A DNA stretch of 64,000 nt from contig JAFGCX010000006.1 in assembly GCA_016932415.1 (NCBI GenBank), forward strand, positions 1 to 64,000, written 5' to 3'. Position 1 is the stretch's first letter; the number at the start of each line of letters is the position of its first letter. Below are positions 1-9,214 of this stretch, in pieces. The stretch comes from Candidatus Krumholzibacteriota bacterium. Its GTDB lineage: Bacteria; Krumholzibacteriota; Krumholzibacteriia; Krumholzibacteriales; Krumholzibacteriaceae. Both the position numbers and the translations under genes were made by a program. Under the pieces are notes generated by a model. It was given only the letters and a program-made list of their open reading frames with translations. It made no database searches and was not told where the DNA came from.

Positions 1-75
1 CGGGGCCGACGAGACTCGAACTCGCGACCTCCTGCGTGACAGGCAGGCGTTCTAACCAAACTGAACTACGACCCC
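1..75 (-). tRNA. tRNA-Asp (anticodon GTC)
   Basis: Read on the minus strand, the sequence folds as a complete cloverleaf of 75 nt. The acceptor stem GGGGTCG pairs with CGGCCCC. The anticodon stem is CCTGC/GCAGG with loop CTGTCAC, giving anticodon GTC. The T arm carries GTTCGAGTC. The discriminator base is G, as usual for tRNA-Asp. The gene ends exactly at the window edge, so whether CCA is encoded cannot be seen. It lies downstream of the nagZ-like gene with about 170 bases between them. Confidence 0.95.
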
Positions 76-245
76 GTACTAAAATCTGCAATTACTCCAG
101 CCCTGGCAAAAAATACCCCGCCAGACTGAAAAAACCAGGCAATCATACATGCCCGGAGTGTATATAAATAACAAAAGAGGCCGTTAAAGTCAACTTAATT
201 CGACCTGATTGCAAGATATCGGAAAAAGAGTGATCGCTCCCTCGG

Positions 246-1886
246 CTAGCCTCTTCCGATGAGAAGCCTTCCGGCGGTTTTCGCCGTATCTCCAGTAGTA
301 CCCATGCATGCAATGACTGTTTTCCCGGACGGGATCGACCTGGCATCCCATGGCCGCTCTCCAAGTACGATGACTGAATATTCACGCGTCAGGCCAGCGA
401 GGTTTTCGGGTAAAAGAGGTCTTCTGTTCAGCAGGACCAGCACTTTTTCCGAATCGCTCGAAGCTGGCAGAGGCAAGTACCGATATAACTCGACCGGCTC
501 CCGCGTTCGGTCGATACTTCTCCCGGCACAGGGAATAAACTCATCGCGGCCCGGCTCCCCTGCCGCCCCGAACACTTTACTCAGAACCGACACGAACTCG
601 ATCACCGGAAAGTATTCGAAATCCTTTATCTCGCCGCAGAAGACCGGCTCGACCGGTATCCCGGCACCGAAGGGAAGCAGATTCCTCTCGTCTCGCAATA
701 TAGTGACGCTCTTTTCGGCCACTATAGAGTAAACCTCATCATTCCACTCCGCGCCGGGATACTTCCGCCGATTGGGCGCGATGCGTTCTTTCATCGCGAT
801 GATCCTTTTTCTCGATTCAGATGAGATCTCCGGAAAGGTCCCTTCCCAGAACTCTTCGTCCTTGATAAGAATCGGGAGCCTATCCCTCAGCTCGCTATAG
901 ACTTCTTCGGCCGGCCTTGTGAAAAGAAGGATGTCATTTCCCGCCTCCAGTGCTGATCTTGCGACTTCAGCAGGTTTACGAGTACGGGTATGCGTCGGGC
1001 CGGCTATCTCCGATCCTTTTTTCAGCGCGGAGCAGCCTCTTCTCTCATCTGTCGGACCTGTAGGGATCGCCGTAACTCCTCTTCCGGTCAGCGCTCCGGC
1101 CATCTCCAGCCCGTCAGTGATAATAACGCCATCGAATCCGATTTCACGGCGTAGCACTCCATTTATGATACCAGGGTCGAGAGAGGCGGGAAGCTCCCCG
1201 CCGGCGGGAAGCAGATGAGCCATCATCACCGAATCTGCTCCCGCTTCGATCCCCGCGATGAAAGGAATCAAATCATCCTTCTTAAGCCCGGCGATCGACT
1301 TCTTCAGCATTGGAAGAATGACATGGGAATCACCTGACGAAGATCCATGGCCGGGAAAATGCTTAAGCGAGGTCAATAGCCCCTCTTCGGACAATATTCG
1401 TACTGCTTCGGCCACCGCCAGAGTCGTTTCAGGTCCCGATTCGGCGAAAGCACGGGTCCCGATCACAGGGTTCAAGCACTCGGAGTTGATATCCGCAACG
1501 GGAGCCGCGACCATATTGACCCCCGCTGATAGTATTCTTCCCGCGGTCTCCCTCAGCTGGACTTCGAATATGCTTCTATCTCCCTGCCCCCACGCGGCCA
1601 TCTGCGAAGGTGGTGTTCCAAGCGCTTTCGCCAGCACAGAGATCCTTCCACCTTCATGATCAGCCATTATAATCGGCGAAAGACGCGCCGAAGATCTTAT
1701 GATTTCCGACACCTCGTTTGTCAGCCTGCCGAGCTGCGCTGCATTCTCGACATTCCGGGCGAAAATTATCACTCCCGCCGGCGCCAGTCTGCCCAGAAGA
1801 TCCCTTTCCCCGTCAGTCAGTTCGGTAGCGGCGAGACCGACTACGAGATGAGCGGATAGTCTTTCAAGCAACCTGTCAATATCCAT
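246..1886 (-). CDS. Glycoside hydrolase family 3, NagZ-type beta-N-acetylglucosaminidase
   Basis: This 546-residue GH3 enzyme probably removes GlcNAc from muropeptides or GlcNAc-anhydroMurNAc during wall recycling. The NagZ signature KHFPGHG is at residues 175-181, followed by the Asp-His pair D186/H188 that serves as acid/base in NagZ enzymes. The likely nucleophile is D258 in ITDGLEM. After the nucleophile, an insertion of about 35-40 residues (around 268-305, rich in Gly, Thr, Arg and Pro) interrupts the usual link to the next helix. About 180 further residues follow the catalytic domain, making it longer than the roughly 340-residue single-domain NagZ. No signal peptide is visible, which fits a cytoplasmic enzyme. 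It is the last gene of an operon behind the SpoIID/LytB and AnmK-like genes, which supports a peptidoglycan substrate. Other GH3 specificities are possible but less likely given the KHFPGHG...DSH arrangement. Confidence 0.88.
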   Translation of the reverse strand: MDIDRLLERLSAHLVVGLAATELTDGERDLLGRLAPAGVIIFARNVENAAQLGRLTNEVSEIIRSSARLSPIIMADHEGGRISVLAKALGTPPSQMAAWGQGDRSIFEVQLRETAGRILSAGVNMVAAPVADINSECLNPVIGTRAFAESGPETTLAVAEAVRILSEEGLLTSLKHFPGHGSSSGDSHVILPMLKKSIAGLKKDDLIPFIAGIEAGADSVMMAHLLPAGGELPASLDPGIINGVLRREIGFDGVIITDGLEMAGALTGRGVTAIPTGPTDERRGCSALKKGSEIAGPTHTRTRKPAEVARSALEAGNDILLFTRPAEEVYSELRDRLPILIKDEEFWEGTFPEISSESRKRIIAMKERIAPNRRKYPGAEWNDEVYSIVAEKSVTILRDERNLLPFGAGIPVEPVFCGEIKDFEYFPVIEFVSVLSKVFGAAGEPGRDEFIPCAGRSIDRTREPVELYRYLPLPASSDSEKVLVLLNRRPLLPENLAGLTREYSVIVLGERPWDARSIPSGKTVIACMGTTGDTAKTAGRLLIGRG

Positions 1887-1975
1887 AATGATCCTGTCTG
1901 GATAAATTCATCTTTAACCGGATTTGATTATCTTTTCGGTCCTGTTGACCTGTCGAAGGTGATCCGTTCCCATAC

Positions 1976-3253
1976 CTATTGATAAAAACGCTTGATAGTG
2001 ATCCCGGGATAGTAGTGATAGAGTATCTCTTCCGCGCTGTGGCCAAGCTCGGCCATGCGAATCGCTCCTGTCTGGCACATCCCTGTCCCATGACCGTTTC
2101 CTCCACCCTTGAGATCGACCGACACTACCTTCCCGCCGGCTCGCCTGACCTCCATCTTGAACAATGTGCTTCTGAGGATCGGCCCGTTGGCAAGTCCCGG
2201 TCTCAGGACCCAGCGGATCCTGTCCCCGGTCACATCATACGATCCATTCTCTGTCGTGATCCTCAGTCTTTCTATCCGCCCGCTTCGCGATACTCCACTG
2301 GTACTGATATCTACCAGGCTGTTGAATGAAGCCACTCTTGATCCAAGCTCGGCGGGAAGGGTCTTTTTAAGGATTTTCAGAAGATCCCTTCCGGTCCAGT
2401 GTTCTTCCCACCGAAAGTGGCGCGAATCCGAGCAGAACGACTTCCCTCCCGGACTTGCCGCGTCGCGATTCCCGTAAAGATATGGAAATTGGGCTTTCCA
2501 TGGCCAGCCGACGCGGATATCGGCTGTATATCCACCACAACAGGATGAATAGTAAGCCTTGATCGGATTACCATTCCAGAGCGCAACCAGCCCCCTGGTC
2601 TCGTCGACCGCCCTTGAGGCATCGGGGTATTCTCCGCCTATTCCCTTATAGACCTGGTCCATTATCGTCGCGCGCAGGTCATACGGCTCGCCCTTTTTTT
2701 CCTCCAGCTTGCTGAGCGCGTACGAGCGTGAAGCGATCGCCTGCACCTTGAAAGCTTCATACTGGTCTTTTTTAAGGTATCCTATCTCCGATGGAAGCAC
2801 TCCTTTGATATAGTCATCAAGATCTATTATGTTGATCGCCAGTATATTATCCCGCTCTCCGCATTGCAGCATCAGGATTCCTCTGTAGACCTTTCCGTTT
2901 ATGCTGAATCCTTTGCCTCCTTCAGGCCTTATGATCAGGATCGGCGTCCTCGGAAGGCCTCGCCCCCTTTTCAAGACCTTCAGTTCACGTCCAGCTCTAG
3001 ACACAGTGACAGGCCCATCGAGAAGAAACCCGTCTGATATCGTATTGTCATCCTGCCTGCACGCTGCATTGGCCGCTCCCGCGTCTATATCGACTTTTCC
3101 ATCCGTATCGAGAATCAGGACACGGACCATTGCAGATTTCGACGAGACCGGTTCTTTCTCGACCTGACGTGAGATGTAACGGGCCGGTTCCTTTCCACAG
3201 GAGAGGAACAGGAAGAGCAGGATCAGGCTTGGGGGAAGGAAGGCCTTTCTCAT
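1976..3253 (-). CDS. SpoIID/LytB-domain lipoprotein
   Basis: This 425-residue protein starts with a lipoprotein signal (hydrophobic stretch ending LFLSCG, lipidated Cys about 19), so it is probably anchored in the envelope. The SpoIID/LytB domain runs from about residue 130 to the end. It contains DDYIKGVLPSEIG, with E156 matching the catalytic Glu of SpoIID. It also has SRSYAL, a YYSSCCGG segment in place of the usual Y-H-S-t-s-G-G, and the C-terminal GHGTGMCQTGA and HYYPG motifs. SpoIID is a lytic transglycosylase acting on denuded glycan; LytB is an amidase enhancer. The gene sits 58 nt after the AnmK-like gene and 89 nt before the NagZ-type gene. A wall lyase feeding the recycling enzymes encoded with it is therefore a natural reading. 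The ATG at 3253 is followed directly by the signal peptide. Confidence 0.88.
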   Translation of the reverse strand: MRKAFLPPSLILLFLFLSCGKEPARYISRQVEKEPVSSKSAMVRVLILDTDGKVDIDAGAANAACRQDDNTISDGFLLDGPVTVSRAGRELKVLKRGRGLPRTPILIIRPEGGKGFSINGKVYRGILMLQCGERDNILAINIIDLDDYIKGVLPSEIGYLKKDQYEAFKVQAIASRSYALSKLEEKKGEPYDLRATIMDQVYKGIGGEYPDASRAVDETRGLVALWNGNPIKAYYSSCCGGYTADIRVGWPWKAQFPYLYGNRDAASPGGKSFCSDSRHFRWEEHWTGRDLLKILKKTLPAELGSRVASFNSLVDISTSGVSRSGRIERLRITTENGSYDVTGDRIRWVLRPGLANGPILRSTLFKMEVRRAGGKVVSVDLKGGGNGHGTGMCQTGAIRMAELGHSAEEILYHYYPGITIKRFYQ

Positions 3254-3311
3254 TAGAATAGATTTCCTTTCGAAAATGGATCAGATCAAACCGGCCATCA
3301 AAACTGGTCTT

Positions 3312-3965
3312 TCAGGCGGGGAAAAAGAACTCTCCGGACAGATCGGCATTCCCGCCATCTGAATCCCTTTCGCAGGGGTCTTGCCCTTTGCCATCCGAGC
3401 AGAGCGATTCGTTGGCCAGCATCGCGACGCAGACAGCTTCGCGGGATTCCTTATCGAGACCGAACTTTTTCATCGCACCGTCCACTAGACTCTGCAGGAT
3501 CGCTTCGCTGACAGAGACCGCGGTGCCTTCACTGCCGGACAGTATGGTAAAATGGCTTGCCACAGCCACTCCGGCCATTTCGCTCAGGGCCGAAGGGTCT
3601 TCGGGAAATATCCTTCCCGCTATTTCCATGCATTTAAGACCGATAATGTCCACCTCTCCGGAATCGATATCGACTTTCTCAAACAACTCCTGGTAGAGGC
3701 TGATTATCTGGTGAAGGATCAGAAAATTGATCCCCGCTGTATCCTCCGAATCAAAGTCATCAGCAACTTCGAGAGCTTTTAACGCGTTGAGAAGTTCCTG
3801 GGGTAATGCCATCGAATGCGTTCCTTTAAGGTCGATCAGGGTATCGTTGCCATACCCGCTGACTTCGACGATGACAGCTCCAAGCCGCCCCGGCCTGTTA
3901 CCTGTTTCTATACCGACGATAAGCCTGTTCTTTTTCTTTCTTATTTTTTCCAGGAATTTTTCCAA
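3312..3965 (-). CDS. Short, degenerate AnmK-like protein (anhydro-MurNAc kinase relative)
   Basis: This 217-residue protein resembles the two ends of AnmK (anhydro-N-acetylmuramic acid kinase, normally about 370 residues) by eye. Residues 13-120 match the AnmK N terminus in layout: a glycine-rich strand, GYGNDTLIDL, LPQELLNAL, INFLILHQI and a VDIIGL segment. The family M-S-G-T-S-x-D-G ATP loop is replaced by ETGNRPGRLG. Residues about 160-197 match the C terminus (ESREAVCVAMLANESL, like the usual K-E-A-x-x-F-A-x-L-A). The central segment with the G-H-G-Q-T and G-G-I-A-N motifs and the catalytic Asp is absent. It starts with TTG at 3965 behind GGAGGT. It is the first gene of the operon with the SpoIID and NagZ genes. 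Kinase activity seems unlikely; a scaffold or sugar-binding role is a guess. The acidic, Cys-containing tail is unusual. Confidence 0.6.
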   Translation of the reverse strand: MEKFLEKIRKKKNRLIVGIETGNRPGRLGAVIVEVSGYGNDTLIDLKGTHSMALPQELLNALKALEVADDFDSEDTAGINFLILHQIISLYQELFEKVDIDSGEVDIIGLKCMEIAGRIFPEDPSALSEMAGVAVASHFTILSGSEGTAVSVSEAILQSLVDGAMKKFGLDKESREAVCVAMLANESLCSDGKGQDPCERDSDGGNADLSGEFFFPA

Positions 3966-4068
3966 GACGATACCTCCGTGTATGCGATCACCAAAGCCTT
4001 AAAAGCATTCTAGGAAAGAATATCGGAAAAGGTAAAGATATTTCTACCGATTAGTTACCGGAATCGAT

Positions 4069-4107
4069 CTGTGGAGGGATCGAAATAATGATATCTCCTC
4101 TCCACAG
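4069..4107. other. Inverted repeat after the C25 protease gene
   Basis: CTGTGGAG at 4069-4076 can pair with CTCCACAG at 4100-4107 and may extend by a few pairs across a bulge. It lies 77 nt past the stop codon of the C25 gene and upstream of the cell-wall operon. There is no T-run, so it may be a weak terminator or an mRNA end hairpin. Confidence 0.35.
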
Positions 4108-4183
4108 GAAGAGACCTGGCTCGAGCCGTAAATTCAGAAAATCGGGATATGGAATTGGGAGTTGGAGATCTTCAGAAGAAAAC

Positions 4184-7100
4184 TCACTCCAGTTTCACGG
4201 AAATCGTCTTTCTGTCTATCTGCTTTCCATCTTTCTCCATACGCAACATAATGATGTAGTTTCCATTGGCCACTCTGTTGCCAGCGAGGTCGCGGCCATC
4301 CCACCAGATATGATTGGGGATATATTCACCCTCCAGAGACCCGCTGAACTGCCCTAGCATACTCGGAGGAATCTCTATCTTCCTTATCAATCTCCCCGAG
4401 ACATTGTAGATCATTATCTTTCCTGAATCGACCGCGATATTATTCGTAAACGATATATTGGTCCCGGAACTGAATGGATTGGGAAAACTGAAGAATCCAA
4501 CTGCCAGCTCTCCACCGGTCACTTCAAAAGCGAACTCCTTGGAATATTCTCCTACCCGAACGGAGAATTCGTGGCTTCCACCGATAAAATCCCTTGAAAA
4601 AGAGACTTCCCAGTGAGTCGAATCTGCTCCGGATGGAACCGACATGACCACCTCCGATAACTCCGTTCCGTCAAGCAGCAGCAGGGGGGGCTGAGCCAGA
4701 AAGACCGGAAAATCTACTTCCAGGCGAAAATCTCCGCTCGGAGGGACCTCTCCACCGGACATTACCTCGTTATCTCCGTTATAAAACATCCTCATCCGCG
4801 TATTTATTACAAGTTCTCTCTGTCCGGCGAGACGGCCTCCTGGCCTATGGATATTGAAAGTCAGACCCCCGTCTTCAAGCGAGATATCGTATTCGATCTC
4901 CGCGTAATACCCTCTCGCCCATGTCGTCGTCTCGGACCCGATCCTTGTTATTGAAAGCTCGCCGCTTCTGTCCTCGTCGTCGACAAAAAGGGTTATCTCT
5001 CCCAGTGATATCACGTCGCTCGCTCTTAAACGAAGTCTGCACATATTTGATCTGTTCTTCGACCTCAGCGTATCTGATTCCATTTCCTGCCAGCCCTCGC
5101 CCCAGTCTGATTCCAGAATCATCATCGGTGGACCCGGATCGACCGTTATCATCGGATCACCCAGAAGAAAATATCTGTAACTTTGAAGAAACCCGTAGAA
5201 TGTCGATCCGATATGTTCTATTTCCGCCTTGGTCAAAGCCTCTCCGAGATTCCAGTGGGCTCCCGTCTCTTCCATGGCGGGTGGTATCAGATCATCCGGC
5301 GGATACTTGAAGATCGTCTCATGCAAGCGGTCAAAGAACGTCTCGTTCTGGTCAAGCAGTTCAAATCCTGAACTTGCGTAGGCGGAGACCGCCCCGGACC
5401 TCGATTTAAACAACATCTGCTCGCTGATACAATCGCCGTTCGGCCCGTCGACCGAGACGCGCGACAACTCCTGCACGATCGCGTACTGGCTGATATGGCA
5501 GCCCGCTCCAAAGAAGATAAAATTCCTGTCGGAAGTCAATTTGTCGAGATCCCTGTACTGGCTGAACATAGAGAATCCCGATTCCGTGCTTAGATGCGCC
5601 CTGTGCGCGTGCCCCTGGAACGAAAAAATCAGGGCTCCTTCATTCAACCGGGCAAGGATATATGGAGTGAAATACTCTCTCGTCGAATCTGTCACTTCTG
5701 AATAGAGATTAATCCCACTGTCCCCGATATCATGAAGGCTGTCTGTCCAGCTTGAAAGAAAAAGCCTCTGGATATCGAAACCTCCCGGAAGTGAAGATTC
5801 GATATCCTGGGCGATCCGTTCCATTCCCTGCTCGAAGTGAAGCTCTGTCGAGTGATATCTGTAATCAGGATAACCTGACCACGCGTCGTCGGCAAAGAGA
5901 ACTGTCCTTCTTCTCCACTGATCGCTCATTTTCGGGTCCTCGAACCGGTACATCTTGATAAGAAGCGCTCTCAGTTCAAGGTCTCCACCTACCGGCAATC
6001 TTCCAACGAAGACGTCCGGATAACCGCTCTGGGGCCATTCTTCATCGAGAAAAGCGTAATACTTGTCTGTCGCGATCACCTCGTCGTCATAATCAGCACC
6101 TATCACGTCGACGCTGTACGTAAATGGTGGTATATAATCGGGAGGCGTTCCCTTTATCGGGGATGGATCATAAAAGATCTGTTTGTGGTCCTCGTTTCCA
6201 TCTCCGACGAGAAGCACGAAATCCACTCCCCAGTTATCATGACCGAACCGGATAAATCTTTTGATCGCTTCGGTCGATTTCAGGCCGCCGTTGAACTCGT
6301 CGTAAATATCCTCGACATCCACCTTCAGGATCCTGAATCCCTGATCTTCCCTCCATGTCTTGTATTCGGTGAGCGCTGTCACCGAAGGTTCAAGAAAATC
6401 ACTGTGCGCTATGACAAGAGCGTCGAACGGTCCTGTCTCGGATATATGCGCCGATGGGTTATCTACCGATATCCAGTCGTTATAAATATGCCCGGCTCCG
6501 CTTCTTCCCGAGATGACAAACGATTTTTCTGTCATCGCGAGAAGATCCAGGTCTATCGAATAACTGTTTCCATCGAGATGGTAATCTGCCCCCGGGAGAG
6601 TGAGGAATAGTGGCGCTTCAGCGTCTGAAATATCGATAATAAAACCACCTGGCTCTGAAAAACCGGAAACGGTGACGGCTTGCGAAGCGATCTTGCCGGC
6701 CAGGGAGAATTCGAGGATATCGCCAGCCGCGTTGAACCCGGCGGGATATATTATCTCGAAATCATTTACGAGAAAACCATAACTCGAACTTCCCGAGATG
6801 ACCAGTTCATTCGTCCCGTCGGCCAGATAGTTAGATGGTATGCCGGTAAACTCAAGATCAAGATCTCCCGTACTGCGGAGAATTCCCGTACCTGCCGTAT
6901 TGGTCCCCGCGGAATTGCGTATCCTTACTGTCACACTCTGGTTCAGGGCACCCCAGATCGAACCTGTGAGTCTGACCGAAAGGGTAAAAGTGTTCGAAAG
7001 GTCGGGAGAATTGATCTCGAAGGGAATCACTGTCTCACCGCTTAGCGGCCCTTCAATGTAGTAAAAATCCCATTTCCCCGCTAACGTGTACCTGTTGTAA

Positions 7101-8248
7101 TATGTGTCCTTCCTATTCCTGGAGCGCGAGTCGAACAGTGTCGTCGGCATGGCAGGTCCCTGGGCGGGAGAAAAATCATCCATCAGAGTGCCCGCCTCAT
7201 CCTCCTCGAGCCATATGATATTATAATCTGTAAATGTGGCGAACTGGTCCCCTGCCTGAGCGTCATCCTTTATACCCCTGGCGTAGAAAACGACTATATC
7301 GTCTCCTTCGAAGATCGAAGGCGAGGATTGCGTGCCCTTGATTATCCGGTATGGAACGGGGGTCTTACGCTTCAGGCCCGGCTGTCCCTGGTCAAAATAC
7401 AATTTATTCAGGGAAAACCCGGTATTGGAGATTGAAGAGGACATCCCCGATGATATCAGGGAATCAGCCCTTACGGCATATACTCCCGTTTCGGGGATTT
7501 TGATCTTCAGGCGTTTTCCCGCTTCGAAAGGGACAGCATCCCTGCGGATATCTTTCGTGCTTTTTATATACTTCTCGACATCGCGGGGATTTACGAGGAG
7601 ATCATCATATATCCTCTGCCATCGCTTTGAAGCCGGCCCATCTGTCGTACTGAATGCTCCAGGCCGTTCGGTGACTCCTCCAGCGAAAGCTACCCGGACC
7701 GTCATCTTTCTGGCGATCCTGTACCGCCCCCCCGAGAGATAGACAGGGCTGACCATGACGGGAAGGACTCTCTGCCGGCTCATAAACGCGGGCGCGCCTG
7801 CTTCCAGAACGCTGATCGCTGACTCACCCTCACCCCTGCCTTCGGGGAGATAATACTCCACCCCGGGGATATCACCTTCATTTTTAACAAAACGGCCCTC
7901 TTTGACCCTCTCCAGGTTCAACTCCCCGAGATCATCACTGACGGTGATACTGTAATCTACCGACGCCTTCCCCTCCGGAGGGATCGCCACATGAAAAGTC
8001 TTTCCCGGCAACAAGAAAGAACCGGGGCGAGAGAATGAGCCGTACCCTTCAAGGACTATCCTTACGGCCCCACCTCCGGACAGTTCGATCCCGGGCTGGG
8101 GTATCTCGATCTCGAATACAACTCCTTGCGGGGAAGAAGATACAAGACGCGTGGCAGCATTCAGATGAGCAGCGCTAAAAGAGAGGAGAATCAATGTTAT
8201 CAGTAATGACCTTTGAGAGGCCGCTTTGAAGAAAATCGATTCTTTCAA
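4184..8248 (-). CDS. Secreted C25 (gingipain-family) cysteine protease, PorU-like
   Basis: This 1354-residue exported protein has a signal peptide at residues 1-31. A long N-terminal beta-rich region includes the lead-in seen in PorU proteins (prolines around a Y-Y-L-P segment and a VLPVMVSPVYLSGG stretch). The peptidase C25 domain spans about 610-960: LLVGDGNEDH, DVFVGRLPVGG, the catalytic His in FSFQGHAH (about 878) and the catalytic Cys in FGAGCHISQY (about 916). The C terminus is a FlgD/type A sorting-like domain: FPNPFSSGTNISF, IYNVSGRLIRKI, WDGRDLAGNRVANGNYI. PorU is the type IX secretion sortase that removes such domains, and it carries one itself. A plain secreted protease is the alternative. 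It starts with TTG at 8248, with AGGAG seven bases upstream. It stands alone, after a terminator and before the cell-wall operon. Confidence 0.8.
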   Translation of the reverse strand: MKESIFFKAASQRSLLITLILLSFSAAHLNAATRLVSSSPQGVVFEIEIPQPGIELSGGGAVRIVLEGYGSFSRPGSFLLPGKTFHVAIPPEGKASVDYSITVSDDLGELNLERVKEGRFVKNEGDIPGVEYYLPEGRGEGESAISVLEAGAPAFMSRQRVLPVMVSPVYLSGGRYRIARKMTVRVAFAGGVTERPGAFSTTDGPASKRWQRIYDDLLVNPRDVEKYIKSTKDIRRDAVPFEAGKRLKIKIPETGVYAVRADSLISSGMSSSISNTGFSLNKLYFDQGQPGLKRKTPVPYRIIKGTQSSPSIFEGDDIVVFYARGIKDDAQAGDQFATFTDYNIIWLEEDEAGTLMDDFSPAQGPAMPTTLFDSRSRNRKDTYYNRYTLAGKWDFYYIEGPLSGETVIPFEINSPDLSNTFTLSVRLTGSIWGALNQSVTVRIRNSAGTNTAGTGILRSTGDLDLEFTGIPSNYLADGTNELVISGSSSYGFLVNDFEIIYPAGFNAAGDILEFSLAGKIASQAVTVSGFSEPGGFIIDISDAEAPLFLTLPGADYHLDGNSYSIDLDLLAMTEKSFVISGRSGAGHIYNDWISVDNPSAHISETGPFDALVIAHSDFLEPSVTALTEYKTWREDQGFRILKVDVEDIYDEFNGGLKSTEAIKRFIRFGHDNWGVDFVLLVGDGNEDHKQIFYDPSPIKGTPPDYIPPFTYSVDVIGADYDDEVIATDKYYAFLDEEWPQSGYPDVFVGRLPVGGDLELRALLIKMYRFEDPKMSDQWRRRTVLFADDAWSGYPDYRYHSTELHFEQGMERIAQDIESSLPGGFDIQRLFLSSWTDSLHDIGDSGINLYSEVTDSTREYFTPYILARLNEGALIFSFQGHAHRAHLSTESGFSMFSQYRDLDKLTSDRNFIFFGAGCHISQYAIVQELSRVSVDGPNGDCISEQMLFKSRSGAVSAYASSGFELLDQNETFFDRLHETIFKYPPDDLIPPAMEETGAHWNLGEALTKAEIEHIGSTFYGFLQSYRYFLLGDPMITVDPGPPMMILESDWGEGWQEMESDTLRSKNRSNMCRLRLRASDVISLGEITLFVDDEDRSGELSITRIGSETTTWARGYYAEIEYDISLEDGGLTFNIHRPGGRLAGQRELVINTRMRMFYNGDNEVMSGGEVPPSGDFRLEVDFPVFLAQPPLLLLDGTELSEVVMSVPSGADSTHWEVSFSRDFIGGSHEFSVRVGEYSKEFAFEVTGGELAVGFFSFPNPFSSGTNISFTNNIAVDSGKIMIYNVSGRLIRKIEIPPSMLGQFSGSLEGEYIPNHIWWDGRDLAGNRVANGNYIIMLRMEKDGKQIDRKTISVKLE

Positions 8249-8383
8249 ACGGGTTCTCCTGTTCCCAGGGGGTTCGGCAAGCAGGGAAAAACCATATAGA
8301 TTAATATCGTTACCTTTTTATTATAACAAATCGGAAGGGCCGGTACATAGAAAATTAAGACCTGTCATTCAGTCAGATCGTAC

Positions 8384-8416
8384 AAAAAAAACCGGAGCAG
8401 CATCAGCTGCTCCGGT
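8384..8416 (-). terminator. Rho-independent terminator after the small secreted-protein gene
   Basis: A perfect 10-bp stem, CCGGAGCAGC (8392-8401) and GCTGCTCCGG (8406-8415), has the four-base loop ATCA. Read on the minus strand it is followed by a run of seven Ts (8384-8390). It ends transcription of the gene whose stop is at 8471, 55 nt upstream. Confidence 0.92.
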
Positions 8417-8470
8417 AATCTTTGACGATACCGGGAGATCCCGGTGATCATCGGAGACTTTTCAACGCTC

Positions 8471-9031
8471 TTACTCGTTGATCAGGCTCTTGATAGCTCC
8501 CCAGGTGCTCGTTTCGTTGGCGACGACGCCATCCTGGTTGAGACCGAACTTGTTAAGAGGGGTCACTGGTTCGATCGTACGAAGCGCGTCACAACCGGCG
8601 ACCTGGACCTGGGTCTCGATAAGATCGTGAGCTACGAGCTCGACATAACCTGCAACACCGTCCATCAGATAGAACGGAAGGTCGAAGGTGTAGAACCAGT
8701 CGCCCTGGCAAGGACAGCTGACCTTGATACCAGGAGCGCCATAGGGGGCACCGTCGGCAATACCCATGGCAGGGTTCTTTACGCCGGCGAGGGCTACGAG
8801 GTTCGTAGTTCCATCAAGGGCAACCTGATACTCGAGAGCCGTGACACCATTGTCACTGGGCAGACAGTATACATAGATGTGGAAGTTAACGAAAGGCGGA
8901 ACGAAGATAGCTTCCTGGACTGTCCGTCCGTGATCGGCATAAAGGGCCATGTAAGCAATGGGGCCGGCATTGGCAGCGCCTGCCAGCATAGCGAGAGCGA
9001 TAACCATCATTAATGCTTTTTTCATCTTCAA
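8471..9031 (-). CDS. Small secreted protein with W-G-A-I-K-S-L tail (paralogue 1)
   Basis: This 186-residue protein has a clear signal peptide (hydrophobic core, cleavage near AGAANA/G at residue 22). I do not recognise a known domain. It is probably a compact beta-sandwich with one CPC motif (KVSCPCQGD) and one further Cys near the C-terminal half. The middle segment VTALEYQVAL resembles VTAIEYLLLA in the neighbouring protein at 9215-9766. Both end in TWGAIKSL, so they are diverged tandem paralogues. The shared tail suggests a retention, sorting or assembly signal, but this is inference. The ATG at 9031 has AGGAG at good spacing. A strong terminator follows, consistent with high expression. 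Confidence 0.75.
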   Translation of the reverse strand: MKMKKALMMVIALAMLAGAANAGPIAYMALYADHGRTVQEAIFVPPFVNFHIYVYCLPSDNGVTALEYQVALDGTTNLVALAGVKNPAMGIADGAPYGAPGIKVSCPCQGDWFYTFDLPFYLMDGVAGYVELVAHDLIETQVQVAGCDALRTIEPVTPLNKFGLNQDGVVANETSTWGAIKSLINE

Positions 9032-9214
9032 ATTACTCCTGCTGATAAGATAATCAACTCTAAATTTAACCTACACCTCGTAATCAGGAAGATTTCGGTG
9101 TTGAGTAAAAAACAGCTTCTATTCAGTCCCTACTCATCACCTCCTCAACCCGCGGCCCTGTGGCTGGATGACTGGTTTCACTCACCCAGCCACTTTATCC
9201 GCGATAGTTCTTCC

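Noticed and set aside
3312-3965. Treating the AnmK-like gene as a frameshifted pseudogene
   Set aside because: No second fragment of AnmK is visible in any frame around it, the frame is open and it has a good ribosome site; a shortened but functional gene is more likely.
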